This document shows, piece after piece, positions 1-12,285 of a stretch of 64,000 nt of DNA (the first letter of the stretch is position 1; every line of letters starts with the position of its first letter). Source of the stretch: Cephalopachus bancanus. Taxonomy: Eukaryota > Chordata > Mammalia > Primates > Tarsiidae. Under the pieces are notes generated by a model. The model ran no database searches. It was not told the DNA's origin and was given only the letters and a program-made list of their open reading frames with translations. The stretch covers positions 5,332,001 through 5,396,000 of the forward strand of contig JAPVLO010000056.1 of assembly GCA_027257055.1 (NCBI GenBank). Direction: 5' to 3'. The translations under genes were made by a program, and so were the position numbers.

Positions 1-3
1 TTA

Positions 4-306
4 GACTGGGCACAGTGGCTCAAGCCTGTAATCCCAGCACTTTGGGAGACCAAGGTGAGAGGATTGCCTGAGTCCTGGGTTTCGAGACCAGCCCGGGCAA
101 CTTGGTGAGACCTCGTCTCTACAATAAAAAAAAAAATTAAAATATTAGCCAGGCGTGGTGGCATGTGCCTGTAGTTCCAGCTATTTGGAAAGCTGAGGTG
201 GAAGGATCACCTGAGCTGAGCAGGTTGAGGCTGCAGTGGGCATAAGCGTGCCACTGCATTCCAGCCTGGGCAACAGAATGAGACTGCAACTCAAAAAACA
301 AAAAAG
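4..306 (+). mobile_element. Alu, full dimer
   Basis: Two 7SL-like monomers with the middle A-rich tract at about 121-140 and a tail caaaaaacaaaaaa. Moderately diverged. Confidence 0.9.
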
Positions 307-880
307 AGCTTATATTATCAACATAATTCTCCCTAGTTGAATGTTGTTCTCTTCTTGTTCCATTAAGTTATAATAGAAATCAGCACAGATATTTGGTTTC
401 TAATGCTTTAATATGTAAAATTATTTATGAAAAATATTTTGTATAATGTATATGTATTGTGTGTATACTTCAAGTTCAGGTTAATGGCTTTGATTTATAT
501 TCTAAAGAAAAGCAAATAACACAAAAAATAATAATATCCTTCAGTTGTAACCCATAATGAAATAAGTACTGGAATTGGTGTTAAGTGACATTTTGTATTT
601 TTCCCCTTATATTCTTGGTATTATATTAACCAATCTCCCAAATCATTGAGTTGATATAAAAAAAAAGAAAGAAAAAGAAAAAAAGGTTTGGCATTGTGTA
701 CATTTTTTTAAGTCAAAGCACACACATGGAATCATATAAGTGCAGATGAGTAGAATATATATCAAATCTTGGCTTAGTATTACTGATGTGTAGAATTACA
801 CAATGGGAAATTATCAAATTATTCCCTTCATTGGTCCTTATGCCTCCTAAATTTCTGAATAAATTGGTAATCCATTAATC
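307..880. other. Unique AT-rich sequence
   Basis: No exon, RNA gene or clear repeat; includes an A/G-rich run at 658-687. Confidence 0.6.
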
Positions 881-1369
881 AACCAATTACTTGTGATTAC
901 AAGTATCAAGTCATATTTTCCGGCATTATTAAAAACTGTTGTGTGAAACCTGTCTATCCAAAAAGTAACGCTCTATGTTTTTGTTTTGTTTTGTTTTTTT
1001 TTGAGTTGGAGTCTCACTCTGTCGCCCAGACTGGAGTGCAGTGGCCACTCCCGGCCACCGCAGCTGGCGATCCTTCCGTCTCAGCCTTCCGAGTAGCCCG
1101 AATTACAGGCATGCGCTACCACGCCCGGCTAGTTTTTTGATTTTAGTGTAGAGATGAGGTCTCGCCTGCCCAGGCGGGTCTCGAACCCGCGGGCTCAGGC
1201 AAACCACTCACCTCAGCCTCCCAAAGGCGCAGGATTACAGGCTGAGCCACCGAGCCCGGCTCACTCTATGTTTTTAAAATAGCTAGTACATTCTTATATA
1301 TTAAATTACGTATCAAAAATTTTAAATGAATTTGATATTAAAAGTAAGGCATATTTTCCAAGCAACAAC
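881..1369 (+). repeat. Local duplication 1, copy 1 (contains an Alu)
   Basis: After removing the Alu, about 200 bp from aaccaattacttgtgattac to ccaagcaacaa matches 1865-2061 with only scattered mismatches. Confidence 0.92.
983..1263 (-). mobile_element. Alu, young lineage-specific type, with TSD and matching empty site
   Basis: Poly(T) end at 983-1002. The target duplication ctctatgttttt lies at 971-982 and 1264-1275. The duplicated locus at 1865-2061 has the same target once (1956-1967) without an Alu. Confidence 0.92.
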
Positions 1370-1755
1370 AATTTCTTATTTTGTTAATTTCTTAATTAGA
1401 AATTAGAATATTTTGAGATTTTAAAATTTCTATTAGTTGTTTTGCACCTTCTTCCACCACATGAATAAATTATTTGACAAAAGAAGACGAATGATTTTTG
1501 AATGTACTTAAGGATTTCATTTAAAAATTAATTGATGTGATGTATTATTTTTCTAAGCAGTAATTTGGTCATTATACCTTTTATACTTGCTTAAGATTTA
1601 TTTTTTATTATTGAAAGTTGCAGATATTTCTATCATAACTGTAAGCAAACTTAATGTGTTCAAAAAAGTTCCTGGGCAACATATTAGTATATTTTTAATG
1701 TCCTGAAGATCTGAAGACTAATCTATATTGGCATGTCTTATACTATTCAGTAAGA

Positions 1756-1855
1756 GTCTGGGCATGGTGGCTCACACCTGTAATCCTCACACTTTGGGAG
1801 ACTGAAGCAGGAGGATTGCCTGATGCCAGAAGTTCAAGACCATCCGCACCAACTA
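1756..1855 (+). mobile_element. Alu left-arm fragment
   Basis: gggcatggtggctcacacct to gttcaagaccatcc, then truncated with no tail. Confidence 0.75.
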
Positions 1856-1864
1856 GGAATTATT

Positions 1865-2061
1865 AACCAATTACTTGTGATTACAAGTATCAATTCATAT
1901 TTTCTGGCATTATTAAAAACTGTTGTGTGAAACCTGCCTATCCAAAAAAGTAACACTCTATGTTTTTAAAATAGCTAGTACATTCTTATATATTAAATTA
2001 CAAATCAAAAATTTTGAATGAATTTGATATTAAAAGTAAGGCATATTTTCCAAGCAACAAT
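1865..2061 (+). repeat. Local duplication 1, copy 2 (empty Alu site)
   Basis: Direct repeat of 881-1369 lacking the Alu; the uninterrupted target lies at 1956-1967. Confidence 0.92.
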
Positions 2062-2064
2062 AAA

Positions 2065-2540
2065 AAAAAGTAAAAAGAATATTTATTAAGAAAAAACTAT
2101 TGATATCAACCTTTTAGATTTTGTTTAGTGAGGAATAATAGTACATACTATAAATACTGATGAAACTCTGAAAATTTATATTACTAAGAAATAAAATACT
2201 CATTATCTAAATTGAGTCAGCCATGAAAGATTAGTGTTTGCCACTGAATGTTTTGTGTTTATATTGTAATTTTCAAACTGCAAGCATAATATTTTAATAT
2301 TTTTCAACATGTGTTTATAAAAGTAAATTCTAAATGTCCAAGCTTTAAAAAAACGAGGAAGTAAAGATTTTCTCAGACAAAAATTGAGGAAGTTTGCTGC
2401 CAGTAGCCATGTCTTATGGGAGATCTTAAAGTAAGTTATTTAGAAAGAAAGGAAATTGATTTAGGTCTATTGATACATAAAGAATGGAAGACCACCAGAG
2501 AAGGAATAAATGAAGATAAAATAAATCATACAGTTTTCTT
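2065..2540. other. Unique AT-rich sequence
   Basis: Nothing recognisable apart from a T-rich right end leading into the Alu. The block 1370-1755 is similar. Confidence 0.55.
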
Positions 2541-2543
2541 ATT

Positions 2544-2833
2544 TTTTTTTTTTTTTTTGAGTTGTAGTCTCACTCTGTCACCCAGACTGGAGTGCAGTGG
2601 CCGCTCCTGGCCACCGCAGCCTCGACCTGCTGGGCTCCGGCGATCCTTCCGCCTCAGCCTTCCAAGTAGCCGGAACTACAGGCATGCGCTACCACGCCCA
2701 GCTGATTTTTTGATTTATTGTAGAAATGAGGTCTCGCTGCCCAGGCGGGTCTCGAACCCGCGGGCTCAGGCAATCCACTCACCTCAGCCTCCCAAAGGCG
2801 CGGGATTACAGGCTGAGCCACCGAGCCTGGCTT
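2544..2833 (-). mobile_element. Alu, young lineage-specific type
   Basis: Target duplication agttttcttatt at 2532-2543 and 2834-2845. Carries the gtctcgaacccgcgggctc B-box arm. Confidence 0.92.
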
Positions 2834-3165
2834 AGTTTTCTTATTCTTAATTGAACTAACATATCATGATTTGTTCAAAATAAATATGAGAAATATATTT
2901 AGTGATTGTAGCTTATCCATAAATGAGATGAAGGATGCTGTGTTATAAGGAGAGGAAGAAGAGAAAAACTTTATTATATTATAAGGTACTTTATTCGTGA
3001 AGCAGCATAGTGCAATCTGAAAGTAGATTTCAACCAGTTGGGCTTGTATGATGCAAACCCTAGAGCAGCCAGTAAACAGGTGTTAAAAAAAAGTAGAATT
3101 GGAATGCTAAGAGAAGAAAGAAAATCGAATCATATAAAATGCTCAATTAAAACCAAAGAAATTCA

Positions 3166-3242
3166 CCTACATATGCATTACATATGTACCTAACTCTGAC
3201 TTGTACACCGCACCTTCATAATAAAATAAAGTTAAAAAAAAA
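3166..3242 (+). mobile_element. Severely 5'-truncated L1 3' end with poly(A)
   Basis: A piece of about 75 bp (acatatgtacc...ataaaataaagtt then A9) interrupts the L1 leader and is flanked by near-repeats accaaagaaa and atcaaaggaa. Fits a minimal L1 3'-end insertion. Confidence 0.4.
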
Positions 3243-4521
3243 TCAAAGGAAGCAGAAAAAGATTGAAACAAAACAAAACAAAATAAATAACAAGAGCAAT
3301 GACTAGAAAGCAGCAATGAATAGAGTAGATATTAATCCAACTGTATCAATAACCACTTTCAATGCCAATGGTCTAAATACACCAATTAAAAGACAGGATC
3401 TGTCAGAGTGGATTAAGAGAACACCCTCTTTTCTGATTGTTGTTATTGTGTGGAAACACAACTGATTTTTGCATGTTGATTTTGTATCCTACACCTTTGC
3501 TGAATTTGATTACTGGTTCTAAGTGTATTTTGGTGTGGAATCTTTCTAGAATTTTCTACATATAAGATCATGTCATCTGTGAAGAGATAATTTTACTTCA
3601 GAATTAAGAAGAATAAACTTTACTAAGGAGGTGGAAAACTAGTACACTGAACATGAAAAAATATTGCTGAAAGAAATTAGAGACAAATAAGTGAAAAAAA
3701 TCACATGTTCATGGATTAGAAGACTTAATCTTCTGTTGAAATGGCCATACTACCTGAAGAGATATGCAGATTCAATGCAATCCCTATCAAAATTCCACTG
3801 ATATTTTTTTCAGAAGTAAAAAAATAAATCTTCAAATTTATTTGGAACTACAAAAATCCCTGAATAGCCAAAACAATCTTGAGAAAGAATGAAAAAGCTG
3901 GAGACATCAAACTTCCTAATTCCCAAAACACATTACAAGGCTACAAAAATCAAAATAGTATGGTACTGGCATAAAGATAGACATATAGGCCAATTAAACA
4001 GAGTACAGAGCCCAGAAACAAATCACTGCTTGCATAGTCAAATAATCTTCAACAAGGGTGCTGATACTACACAACGGGAAAAGGATAGTCTCTTCAACAA
4101 ATGTGTTGGCAGAATTGATATCCACATGCAAAAGAGTGAAATTGAATCCTTATTGTACAAAGTACACAAAAATTAACTCAAAGTGGATTAACATCTTAGA
4201 CATAAGACCAGAAACCATAAAGATCCTAGAAGAAAACAAAGTGGAGAAGCTTCATAACATTGATCTTGCCAGTGATTTCTTGGGTATGAGATCAAAAGTA
4301 TAGGCAGCAAAGATAAAAATAGACAAATGGAACTACATGAAACTAAAGGCCTTTTTCACAGAAAAGGAAGTAGTCAATGGAGTAAAAATATTTGCAAGTC
4401 ACATATCTGAAAATGGATTGATATTCCAAATATATAAGAAATCCCTGCAACTCAACAGAAAAAAAACTTGATTAAAAAATCGGCAAAAAACTTGAATAGA
4501 CATTCCCTCAAAGAAGACATA

Positions 4522-4815
4522 CGGAGCCGGGCTCGGTGGCTCAGCCTGTAATCCCGCGCCTTTGGGAGGCTGAGGTGAGTGGATTGCCTGAGCCCGCGGG
4601 TTTGAGACCCGCCTGGGCAGCAAGACCTCATCTCTACAATAAATCAAAAAATCAGCCGGGCGTGGTAGCGCGTGCCTGTAATTCCGGCTACTCGGAAGGC
4701 TGAGGCGGAAGGATCGCCGGAGCCCAGCAGGTCGAGGCTGCGGTGGCCGGGAGCGGCCACTGCACTCCAGTCTGGGTGACAGAGTGAGACTCCAACTCAA
4801 AAAAAAAAAAAAAAA
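4522..4815 (+). mobile_element. Alu, young lineage-specific type, in L1
   Basis: Exact 12-bp target duplication aaagaagacata (4510-4521, 4816-4827). The right arm has TGCGGTGGCC/GGCCACTGCA as a hairpin (4739-4764). Confidence 0.93.
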
Positions 4816-5302
4816 AAAGAAGACATATGAATGGTCAATAGATATTTTAAAAGATGCCAGACATCACTAATAAGGTAAATGCAAATCATAACTATAATGA
4901 GGTATCACCTTGTACTTGTTAGAATGACTATTATTAAAAAGTCAAAAGATAATAAGCTCTGACAAGGAGATGGAGAAAAGGAACGCTTGTACACTGTTGG
5001 TGGGAATGTAAATTGATGGAGCAGTTATGAGACATGGAGATCCCTCAAAAATTAAAAAAAAAATAGAATTAGCATACAGTGATTCAGCAATTCCCCATCT
5101 AGTTATATATTCAGAGGAAATAAAGTCACTGTTTTGAAGGGATTATCTGCATTGCCATGGTCATTGCTCCATTATTTGCAATAGCCAAGTTATGTAAACA
5201 ACCTAAGTGCCTGCTAACAGATGAATGGAGAAAGAAAATGTGATATATATATATGTATACATATGGAACAGAATATTATTCCTTAAAAAGGGAGGAAGTC
5301 AA

Positions 5303-5585
5303 GCCGGGCTCGGTGGCTCAGCCTGTAATCCCGTGCAGGCTGAGGTGAGTGGATTGCCTGAGCCCGCGGGTTCGAGACCCGCCTGGGCAGCGAGACCTCA
5401 TCTCTACAATAAATCAAAAAATCAGCCGGGCATGGTAGCGCATGCCTGTAATTCCGGCTACTTGGAAGGCTGAGGCGGAAGGATCGCCGGAGCCCAGGAG
5501 GTGAGGCTGCGGTGACCGGGAGTGGCCACTGCACTCCAGTCTGGGTGTCAGAGTGAGACTTCAACTCAAAAAAAAAAAAAAAAAA
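5303..5585 (+). mobile_element. Alu, young type with small internal deletion
   Basis: About 13 bases of the left arm (cctttgggaggct region) are missing after tcccgtg. Inserted at the left junction of the retrocopy 5586-5757. Confidence 0.9.
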
Positions 5586-5757
5586 GGAGGAATTCGGCCA
5601 TTGCCATTAGACTCTGGTGTGGCCATATACTTTTTGAGCTATGGCTATTGTCAGATTTCCTGGCTTTGGCCCCCTCCCCTACAGTGGCAAGGTGAATCTC
5701 CTCTCTCTCTCTCTAATTTATCTTTTAAATAAACTATATTTTCTAATCTAAAAAAAA
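5586..5757 (+). mobile_element. Retrocopy of an LTR-derived, polyadenylated RNA (nested)
   Basis: The segment ends aaataaactatattttctaa, then A10: an LTR R-region-like polyadenylation signal followed by a true poly(A). It is flanked by aaaagggaggaagtc (before the Alu at 5303) and aaaagggagaaagtc (5755-5769), a target duplication. This indicates L1-type retrotransposition of an RNA ending in an LTR, rather than retroviral integration. Confidence 0.5.
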
Positions 5758-6071
5758 AAGGGAGAAAGTCCTGCAACTTGCAACAGCATGGATAAACCTG
5801 GAGGAAGTTATGCTAAGTGGAATATGCAAGACACAGAAAGGCAAATACTGTATAATCTCACTTACATGTGAAATCTAAAAAAGCCGAACTCATAGAAACA
5901 AGAGTAGAGTGAAAGAGCCGGCTGTAGGTGGGGGGCGTTGGGAGGTGCTGGTCAAAGGGCATAGACTTGCAGTTCTAAGATATAAATGTTTGGAGAACTA
6001 ATACCCAGCATTGTGACTATTGTTAATAATAATGTATTATATACTTGCAATTTGCTAAGACAGTAGACCTT

Positions 6072-6370
6072 TTTTTTTGTATGTTTTTTGAGTTGGAGTC
6101 TCACTTCATCGCCCAGGCTGGAGTGCAGTGGCATGCTCACAGCCACCCCAGCATCAACTGGCTGGGCTCAGGCGATCCTTCCGCCTCAGCCTTCCAAGTA
6201 GCTGGAACTACATGCGCGTGCTACCTCACCAGGCTAATTTTTTGAGTTATTGTAGGGATGAGGTCTGACCAAGTTGCCCGGGCTGTTCTTGAATCTGTAG
6301 GCTCAGGCATCCCCTCACCTCGGCCTCCCAAGGTGCTGGGATTACAGGCTTGAGCCACTGTGCCCAGTCA
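6072..6370 (-). mobile_element. Alu, in L1 3' UTR
   Basis: Flanked by near-repeats gtagacctt and gtagatctt. The middle region keeps an older ttgcccgggctgttcttgaa form. Confidence 0.88.
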
Positions 6371-6574
6371 ACCGTAGATCTTAAGTATTTTCTCCACACA
6401 CATGCATGCACACACATAACTGTGTGAAGTGATGGATATGTTAATTAACTAGCTTGTGGTAATAACTTCATAATGTATACCTATATCAAAATATCACATT
6501 GTACACCTTGAATATTACACATTCTGTTTACCAATTATACCTCAATAAAGCAGAAAAACATAAAAATTACCCAA

Positions 6575-6745
6575 AAGAAAAAAAATAGGTATGTATCTAG
6601 CAAAATCTGTAAAAACGTGTATGAGGAAAAGGACAAAAGTCTGATGAAAGACAGCAAAGGAGGTATAAATAAATGAATACTCCATGTACATAGGTAGAAA
6701 GACTTCAGATCTCAAGATGTCAATTCTTCCCAGACTGGAGAAACC
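6575..6745 (+). mobile_element. L1 ORF2 fragment
   Basis: Matches the L1 ORF2 stretch around gacagcaaaggaggtataaa and actccatgtacataggtaga. A small remnant next to the main L1. Confidence 0.45.
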
Positions 6746-6789
6746 TCACATCTTCTGAGCAGACTACAATCTCTTAATACTTGAGATGA

Positions 6790-6990
6790 GTATTTTAATC
6801 TTCTATTTGTCTATGTCCCAGACACTGTCTTGGGACTTTTTACATTTTTATTTCATTTAATTCTTACAATAGACTTGAGATGTGTTATATCCTATTTTTT
6901 TTCAGATTAGGAAACTGAAATTTATGCATTTGAAATCACTTGTTCTAGAGTTAAAGGCCAGTGAATGACCAAGCAAAAACATCAACTCCA
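6790..6990 (-). mobile_element. MIR, antisense
   Basis: cagattaggaaactgaaatt preceded by tcatttaattcttacaatag, the reversed MIR core. Confidence 0.6.
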
Positions 6991-7059
6991 GCTCTGCCTG
7001 GGAGCGGAATTAGTGTTGTTTCCCTAAACCATAAAATCAGGAGTGAATTCCTTTACCCT

Positions 7060-7480
7060 GCAACACAGGTAAATACCTCTGCTTAGTCTCCAAAGCTCCA
7101 TAATTATGTCACCTTTTTCCTTCCCCAACTATCCCATCTGATGGAATCTCCCACTATTTCAGAAGATGTACTTTAGCCCCAGTGATTCTATACTTTCCTC
7201 TGTGTGTTTCTTTTTATCGTCAGACACATTGACCTTGGAATTTCATGGGGTGCCCTCTCTAGCCCTTTTGTCCATCGGAATTCTGTTCATCTTCGAGTCT
7301 CAATTTAAGTCCTACATCCTCCAAAACTTTCTGTATTTTGAAGCCTTGCTCTATCCTGGTGACTGACTTTTGTTTTCTTTTTGCTCTCTCTGCCTAGAAT
7401 AAATATTGCAATTCTGCCCAAAAATCAAGGGCCAAGTTGAAGTCCAACTGTTTCAGGACATGAAATCAGATTTTCCTCAG
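7060..7480 (+). mobile_element. Probable L2 fragment, sense
   Basis: Shows the L2 3' flavour (ctcaatttaagtcctacatc; gctctctctgcctagaataa). Diverged; boundaries approximate. Confidence 0.4.
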
Positions 7481-7724
7481 TAGAGTGATCTCCAGAATCA
7501 GTTCTCAAAAGAATTGTCAGCTGGTCAGCAAAATTTCAAGCATATTAAATATTAATTTCACAAATAAATGTTCAGTGACTAGGATCACATATAATAAATA
7601 ACCACAAATTGATTTCTGCTTGGTGTAACTCAGGTTATTTACTGATTTTTTAAAAGTAAGGAGGAACACTGAATATCAGGCCAGGCATAGGATAAACATA
7701 GCAATGACCCCAAATATATGAGTG

Positions 7725-8602
7725 TGACAATTAGGTTCGCAAACTTGCCACCGTGAGCCTACGTTGGCAGCACTGTGCAAAAACTCGGTAGGGTTTCATA
7801 ACCTTGGTATATCAGTGTTTCACAACTGTGTTCGTGTTGATGTGTGGTGGTATCTTGCTGAGTGGTGTTCGTTATTGTTACATGCTTTTGTGTACTGTTA
7901 TGAGAACGCTGGAGCTTGTATGGGAGCAATGAACACACACATTAAATGTCTTGTTAAACTTGGCAGGAGTGGAAGTGAAATCAGGAATATGTTAATCCAA
8001 GTTTATGAGGATAATGCCATGAAGAAAATGACAGTGTACAAATGGATTAAATGTTTTTCTGAGGGGGAGAAAAACAATCGCTGATGAAGAGAGGTCAGGA
8101 TGGTCAGTAATGGGCAGAACTGATGAAAACCTGGCAAAAATTCACTGAATTGTGCATCAAAATTGTCAACTGTGAGAAGCGTAGCAGACCAAATAAACGC
8201 TGATAGAGAAACAGGAAAATCTTGCCATGAGAGAGGTGTGGGCAAAAATGGTCCCGAAGGAGCTTTTGCATCATGACAGAGCACCAGCTCACATGGCACT
8301 GTCTGTGAGGGAGTTTTTAGCCAGTAAACAAATAACTGTAGTGGAACACCCTCCCCTACTCACCTGATGTGACCCCATGACTTTTTTCTTTACCTGAAGA
8401 TAAAGAAAATATTGAAAGAAAGTCATCTTGATGACATCCAGGACATCAAGGGTAATTTGACGACAGTGCTGATGGCCATTCCAGAAAAAAAGTTCCAAAA
8501 TTGCTTTGACAGGTGGATCAGGCACTGGTGTCGGTGGTGCATAACTTCAGCAATGAGGTATGTAGCACTTTTTCTACGATGAGTTTGCAAACTTAGTTGT
8601 CA
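7725..8602 (+). mobile_element. Tc1/mariner element, family A, internally deleted
   Basis: Terminal inverted repeats begin TGACAATTAGGTTCGCAAAC on the left and TGACAACTAAGTTTGCAAAC on the right (3 mismatches in 20). Frame fragments between them resemble a mariner transposase: an N-terminal helix-turn-helix region (MTVYKWIKCFSEG, then RSGWSVMGRTDENLAKIH) and a C-terminal part with HHDRAPAH and SPDVTPYDFF, which hold the second and third catalytic aspartates. The stretch with the first aspartate is missing, and stops or frameshifts break the frame near 8083 and 8146-8190. At 878 bp it is shorter than the usual 1.3 kb. It is a dead copy that cannot make an active enzyme. Confidence 0.85.
7764..8564 (+). 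pseudogene. Broken mariner transposase, family A
   Basis: The only long intact stretch is an open frame at 7764-8084. Similarity continues in shifted frames to about 8564, ending in a typical mariner C-terminus (FQNCFDRWIRHW). The junction near 8245-8262, where a catalytic-core segment passes directly to LLHHDRAPAH, marks the internal deletion. Confidence 0.75.
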
Positions 8603-8849
8603 AAGCTCATATGTGATTCAAACAAGACTGGAGTTTGTTTCTGTCTCACAGAACATTCCAGAGATAAGCAACTGGTCCAGCCACTGGGTAGGTGGCTCTG
8701 ATCCACGAAGCCTCCAGGATTCCAGGTTCCTTTCATTTTGTTGCCTCTGTGTCCCCGATGGTGGAGCCTTTGTCCCCAAAGGCATACCTGGTTCAACAGC
8801 AGCACAGCCATATTCTACGCTTTTAGAAGAACATTAAGATGACAAGTGG

Positions 8850-9148
8850 GCTGGGTGCGGTGGCTCATCCTGTCATCCCAGCACTTTGGGAGGTTGAGAT
8901 GAGAGGATTGCCTGAGCCCGGGAGTTCGAGACCAGCCTGAGCAACTTGGTGAGACCTCATCTCTACAATAAATCACAAAAACTAGCCGGGCATGGTGGCA
9001 TGCATCTGTAGTTCCAGTTACTTGGAAGGCTGAGGCGTAAGGCTCATCTAAGCCCAGCAGGTCGAGGCAGCAGTGGTTTTGAGAGTGCCACTGCAATCTA
9101 GCCCAGGCGACAGAGTGAGACTGCAACTCAAAAATATAAAAAATAAAA
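8850..9148 (+). mobile_element. Alu, full dimer
   Basis: Flanked by agatgacaagtg on both sides (8836-8848; 9151-9163). Intermediate type with gcccgggagttcgagaccag. Confidence 0.9.
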
Positions 9149-9149
9149 A

Positions 9150-9964
9150 GAGATGACAAGTGACTTTTTCTAAAGTCACAATCTAGAAATTGTCCTTATC
9201 ACTTCTGCTTGTATTCTGTTGAATAGAATTTAATATTACGGCCATGCTGTCAAAGGAGTCTGGTACATGTAGCTTCCAGCTGGCAGCCATATGTCTATCT
9301 AAAAACTGAGGCATTCTGTTACCAAAAGGAGAAAAAAAGGTGGAGGAAATAGATATTGCAGGGCAACAAGTAGTGCTGGCCATAGGTCATGTGCTGAGCT
9401 TATTGGGAACCAACTAAAAACACAGTGAGGACTCTTACAGGCCAGAGTCAGAATTCGAGTAGCTTGCCTTGGGTCAAAGTGTAAGACTGTGTGTTTCCAC
9501 ATAACTTAGTCCCAGGAAAGTGGCAGAAAGAGGTCTTTGTCTCTCGCCCCTTGTACTCCATTTGTTTTATCTTAATCAAGAAGATTGGTGTCCATGTCTG
9601 TGTCTAAAAGTATGTGTCCAAAAATCAAATTATGGCACTCTTTATTGCATAAATGCTAAATTTTCCAATTGTGATAATTTATTGTGGTTATGTAGGAGTA
9701 GGCTTATTTTTAGTATATACATGCTGAAGTGTTTAGGGGTTAGGTATTCTAATGCCTGCAATGAACGAACTATTGAATTGGCTCAGAGAGAGAGAGAGAG
9801 AGAGAGAACAATGATAGTAACATGTGAACAGCTAGTGAATTTAGGGAAAGATTCTGAGGGTGTGCTACTGTTAACAATTCTTCTGAAGGACTAAAGCTTT
9901 TCAAAGTAGAAATCTCGGGGGGGAAAAGGACAAGAAGGCACCATAGTGTAAAGAAAAGAGATTT
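9150..9964. other. Unique sequence, no feature seen
   Basis: Only the (GA)n at 9785 stands out. The stretch 8603-8836 before the Alu at 8850 is also unassigned. Confidence 0.5.
9785..9809 (+). repeat. (GA)n microsatellite
   Basis: About 12 GA units in otherwise unique sequence. Confidence 0.9.
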
Positions 9965-11239
<1,275 letters not shown>

Positions 11240-12240
11240 GCTTGCTAGAGGTGTGATCCTAATCCTTACGATTTTCAATTAGTAAGATGTCTCAGCAATT
11301 ATTTAATTTACATATAGTTTTACATAGTTTATATAAAATGACTACATATAAGGGCTCATACAATGATCACTGATGTTGTGTCTAACTGTCTAATATTATA
11401 AACAATGTCTAGGGAACGTGTTTGGTGCCCTACTTTCGAAAATTCATGTGTATATCTGTTGGACAAATTCATAAAGGAAGAACAATCGGGCGAAAGGGTA
11501 TTTTCATTTAAATACTGATAAATATGACCGAATTTTCCTGCCAAGAGCCTGTACCGCCTATGTGCGAGAACATCTGTTTCTCCCCTGCTTGCCAACTCAG
11601 AGCTTGTGATTACTTGCCAATCGGATTAGCAGAAAATGACTACACTTGATTTCAATTTTATTATTTATTATTTTAATTGCATTATTTCAAAACTCAAAAG
11701 TGATGCTGTGCCTAGTTTTTAAAAAGCCGTTTGCATTCATTTTGTTTTCTGAAATCGTGACCTTCACAGTTTTTTTTTCTATGGGGGGGTCAATTCTTTT
11801 CTTGCTGATTTGTATATACCATAATATATTAAGGGAACTAGACGTTTATCAATTGTTCATGTTGCTGGTATTTTCTCCATTTTTTTCCGGTCTTTGACTT
11901 TGATTATACTATTTTTCCTGTGTAAAAATGTTTGCTTTTTAAATGTAGGCAGAATTATCAATCTTTTTTTTGGGAAGGGGGCTTCACAGTTTTATGTCAT
12001 GCTTAGAAATACCATTCCTACTGCAATAATGTAATTGCCTTCACAGTTGTTTTGGATTCTTTTGTGGTTTAATTTTTACTTTAATATTTTCTTTCTAGTT
12101 TACTTTTGATACCTTCTAGTCTTTCTAGTTAAGACTATTTGAGTTCTTCATTGGTCCTGTTGATCTTTCTGGCATGACCCTTTTTTGAAATTACAGAAGC
12201 TTAGTTATTTTCTTCAATAAATTTTAGCCTTGGTCCCTGG
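11240..12240 (-). mobile_element. Old L1 3' region, antisense
   Basis: T-rich sequence with tttatgtcatgcttagaaat and ttttaattgcattatttcaa, typical of ancient L1M 3' ends read backwards. Boundaries are vague. Confidence 0.45.
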
Positions 12241-12285
12241 CTCCCCAATTTTCCTTTGTTTCAGATTTTCCTGGCTCTTCCTTTA

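Larger units (their letters stand above)
3005..6565 (+). mobile_element. L1 LINE, 5'-truncated, inverted segment, several nested insertions
   Basis: Sense L1 sequence starts with a leader segment, then the start of ORF2 (ITTFNANGLNTPIKR, 3340-3420). Positions 3421-3600 are an antisense ORF2 piece, and 3610-6540 is sense ORF2 C-terminal and 3' UTR sequence, ending ...ttataccTCAATAAAG. The inverted piece is what twin-priming would leave, though two overlapping L1s are possible. Nested inside are a tiny L1 3' end (3166-3242), Alus (4522-4815, 5303-5585, 6072-6370) and an LTR-derived retrocopy (5586-5757). All frames are broken. Confidence 0.75.

Noticed and set aside
1161..1215. tRNA-like T arm (gtctcgaacccgcggg)
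   Set aside because: It is the B box of the lineage-specific Alu; no tRNA cloverleaf surrounds it.
2416..2835. 139-codon and similar frames with the [11 protein letters not shown] / PRRVSNPRAQAIHSPQPPK theme
   Set aside because: These are translations of Alu elements, recurring at every Alu with the same motifs.
3889..4303. Frames of 81-95 codons resembling a protein
   Set aside because: Broken L1 ORF2 reverse-transcriptase remnants, not a host gene.
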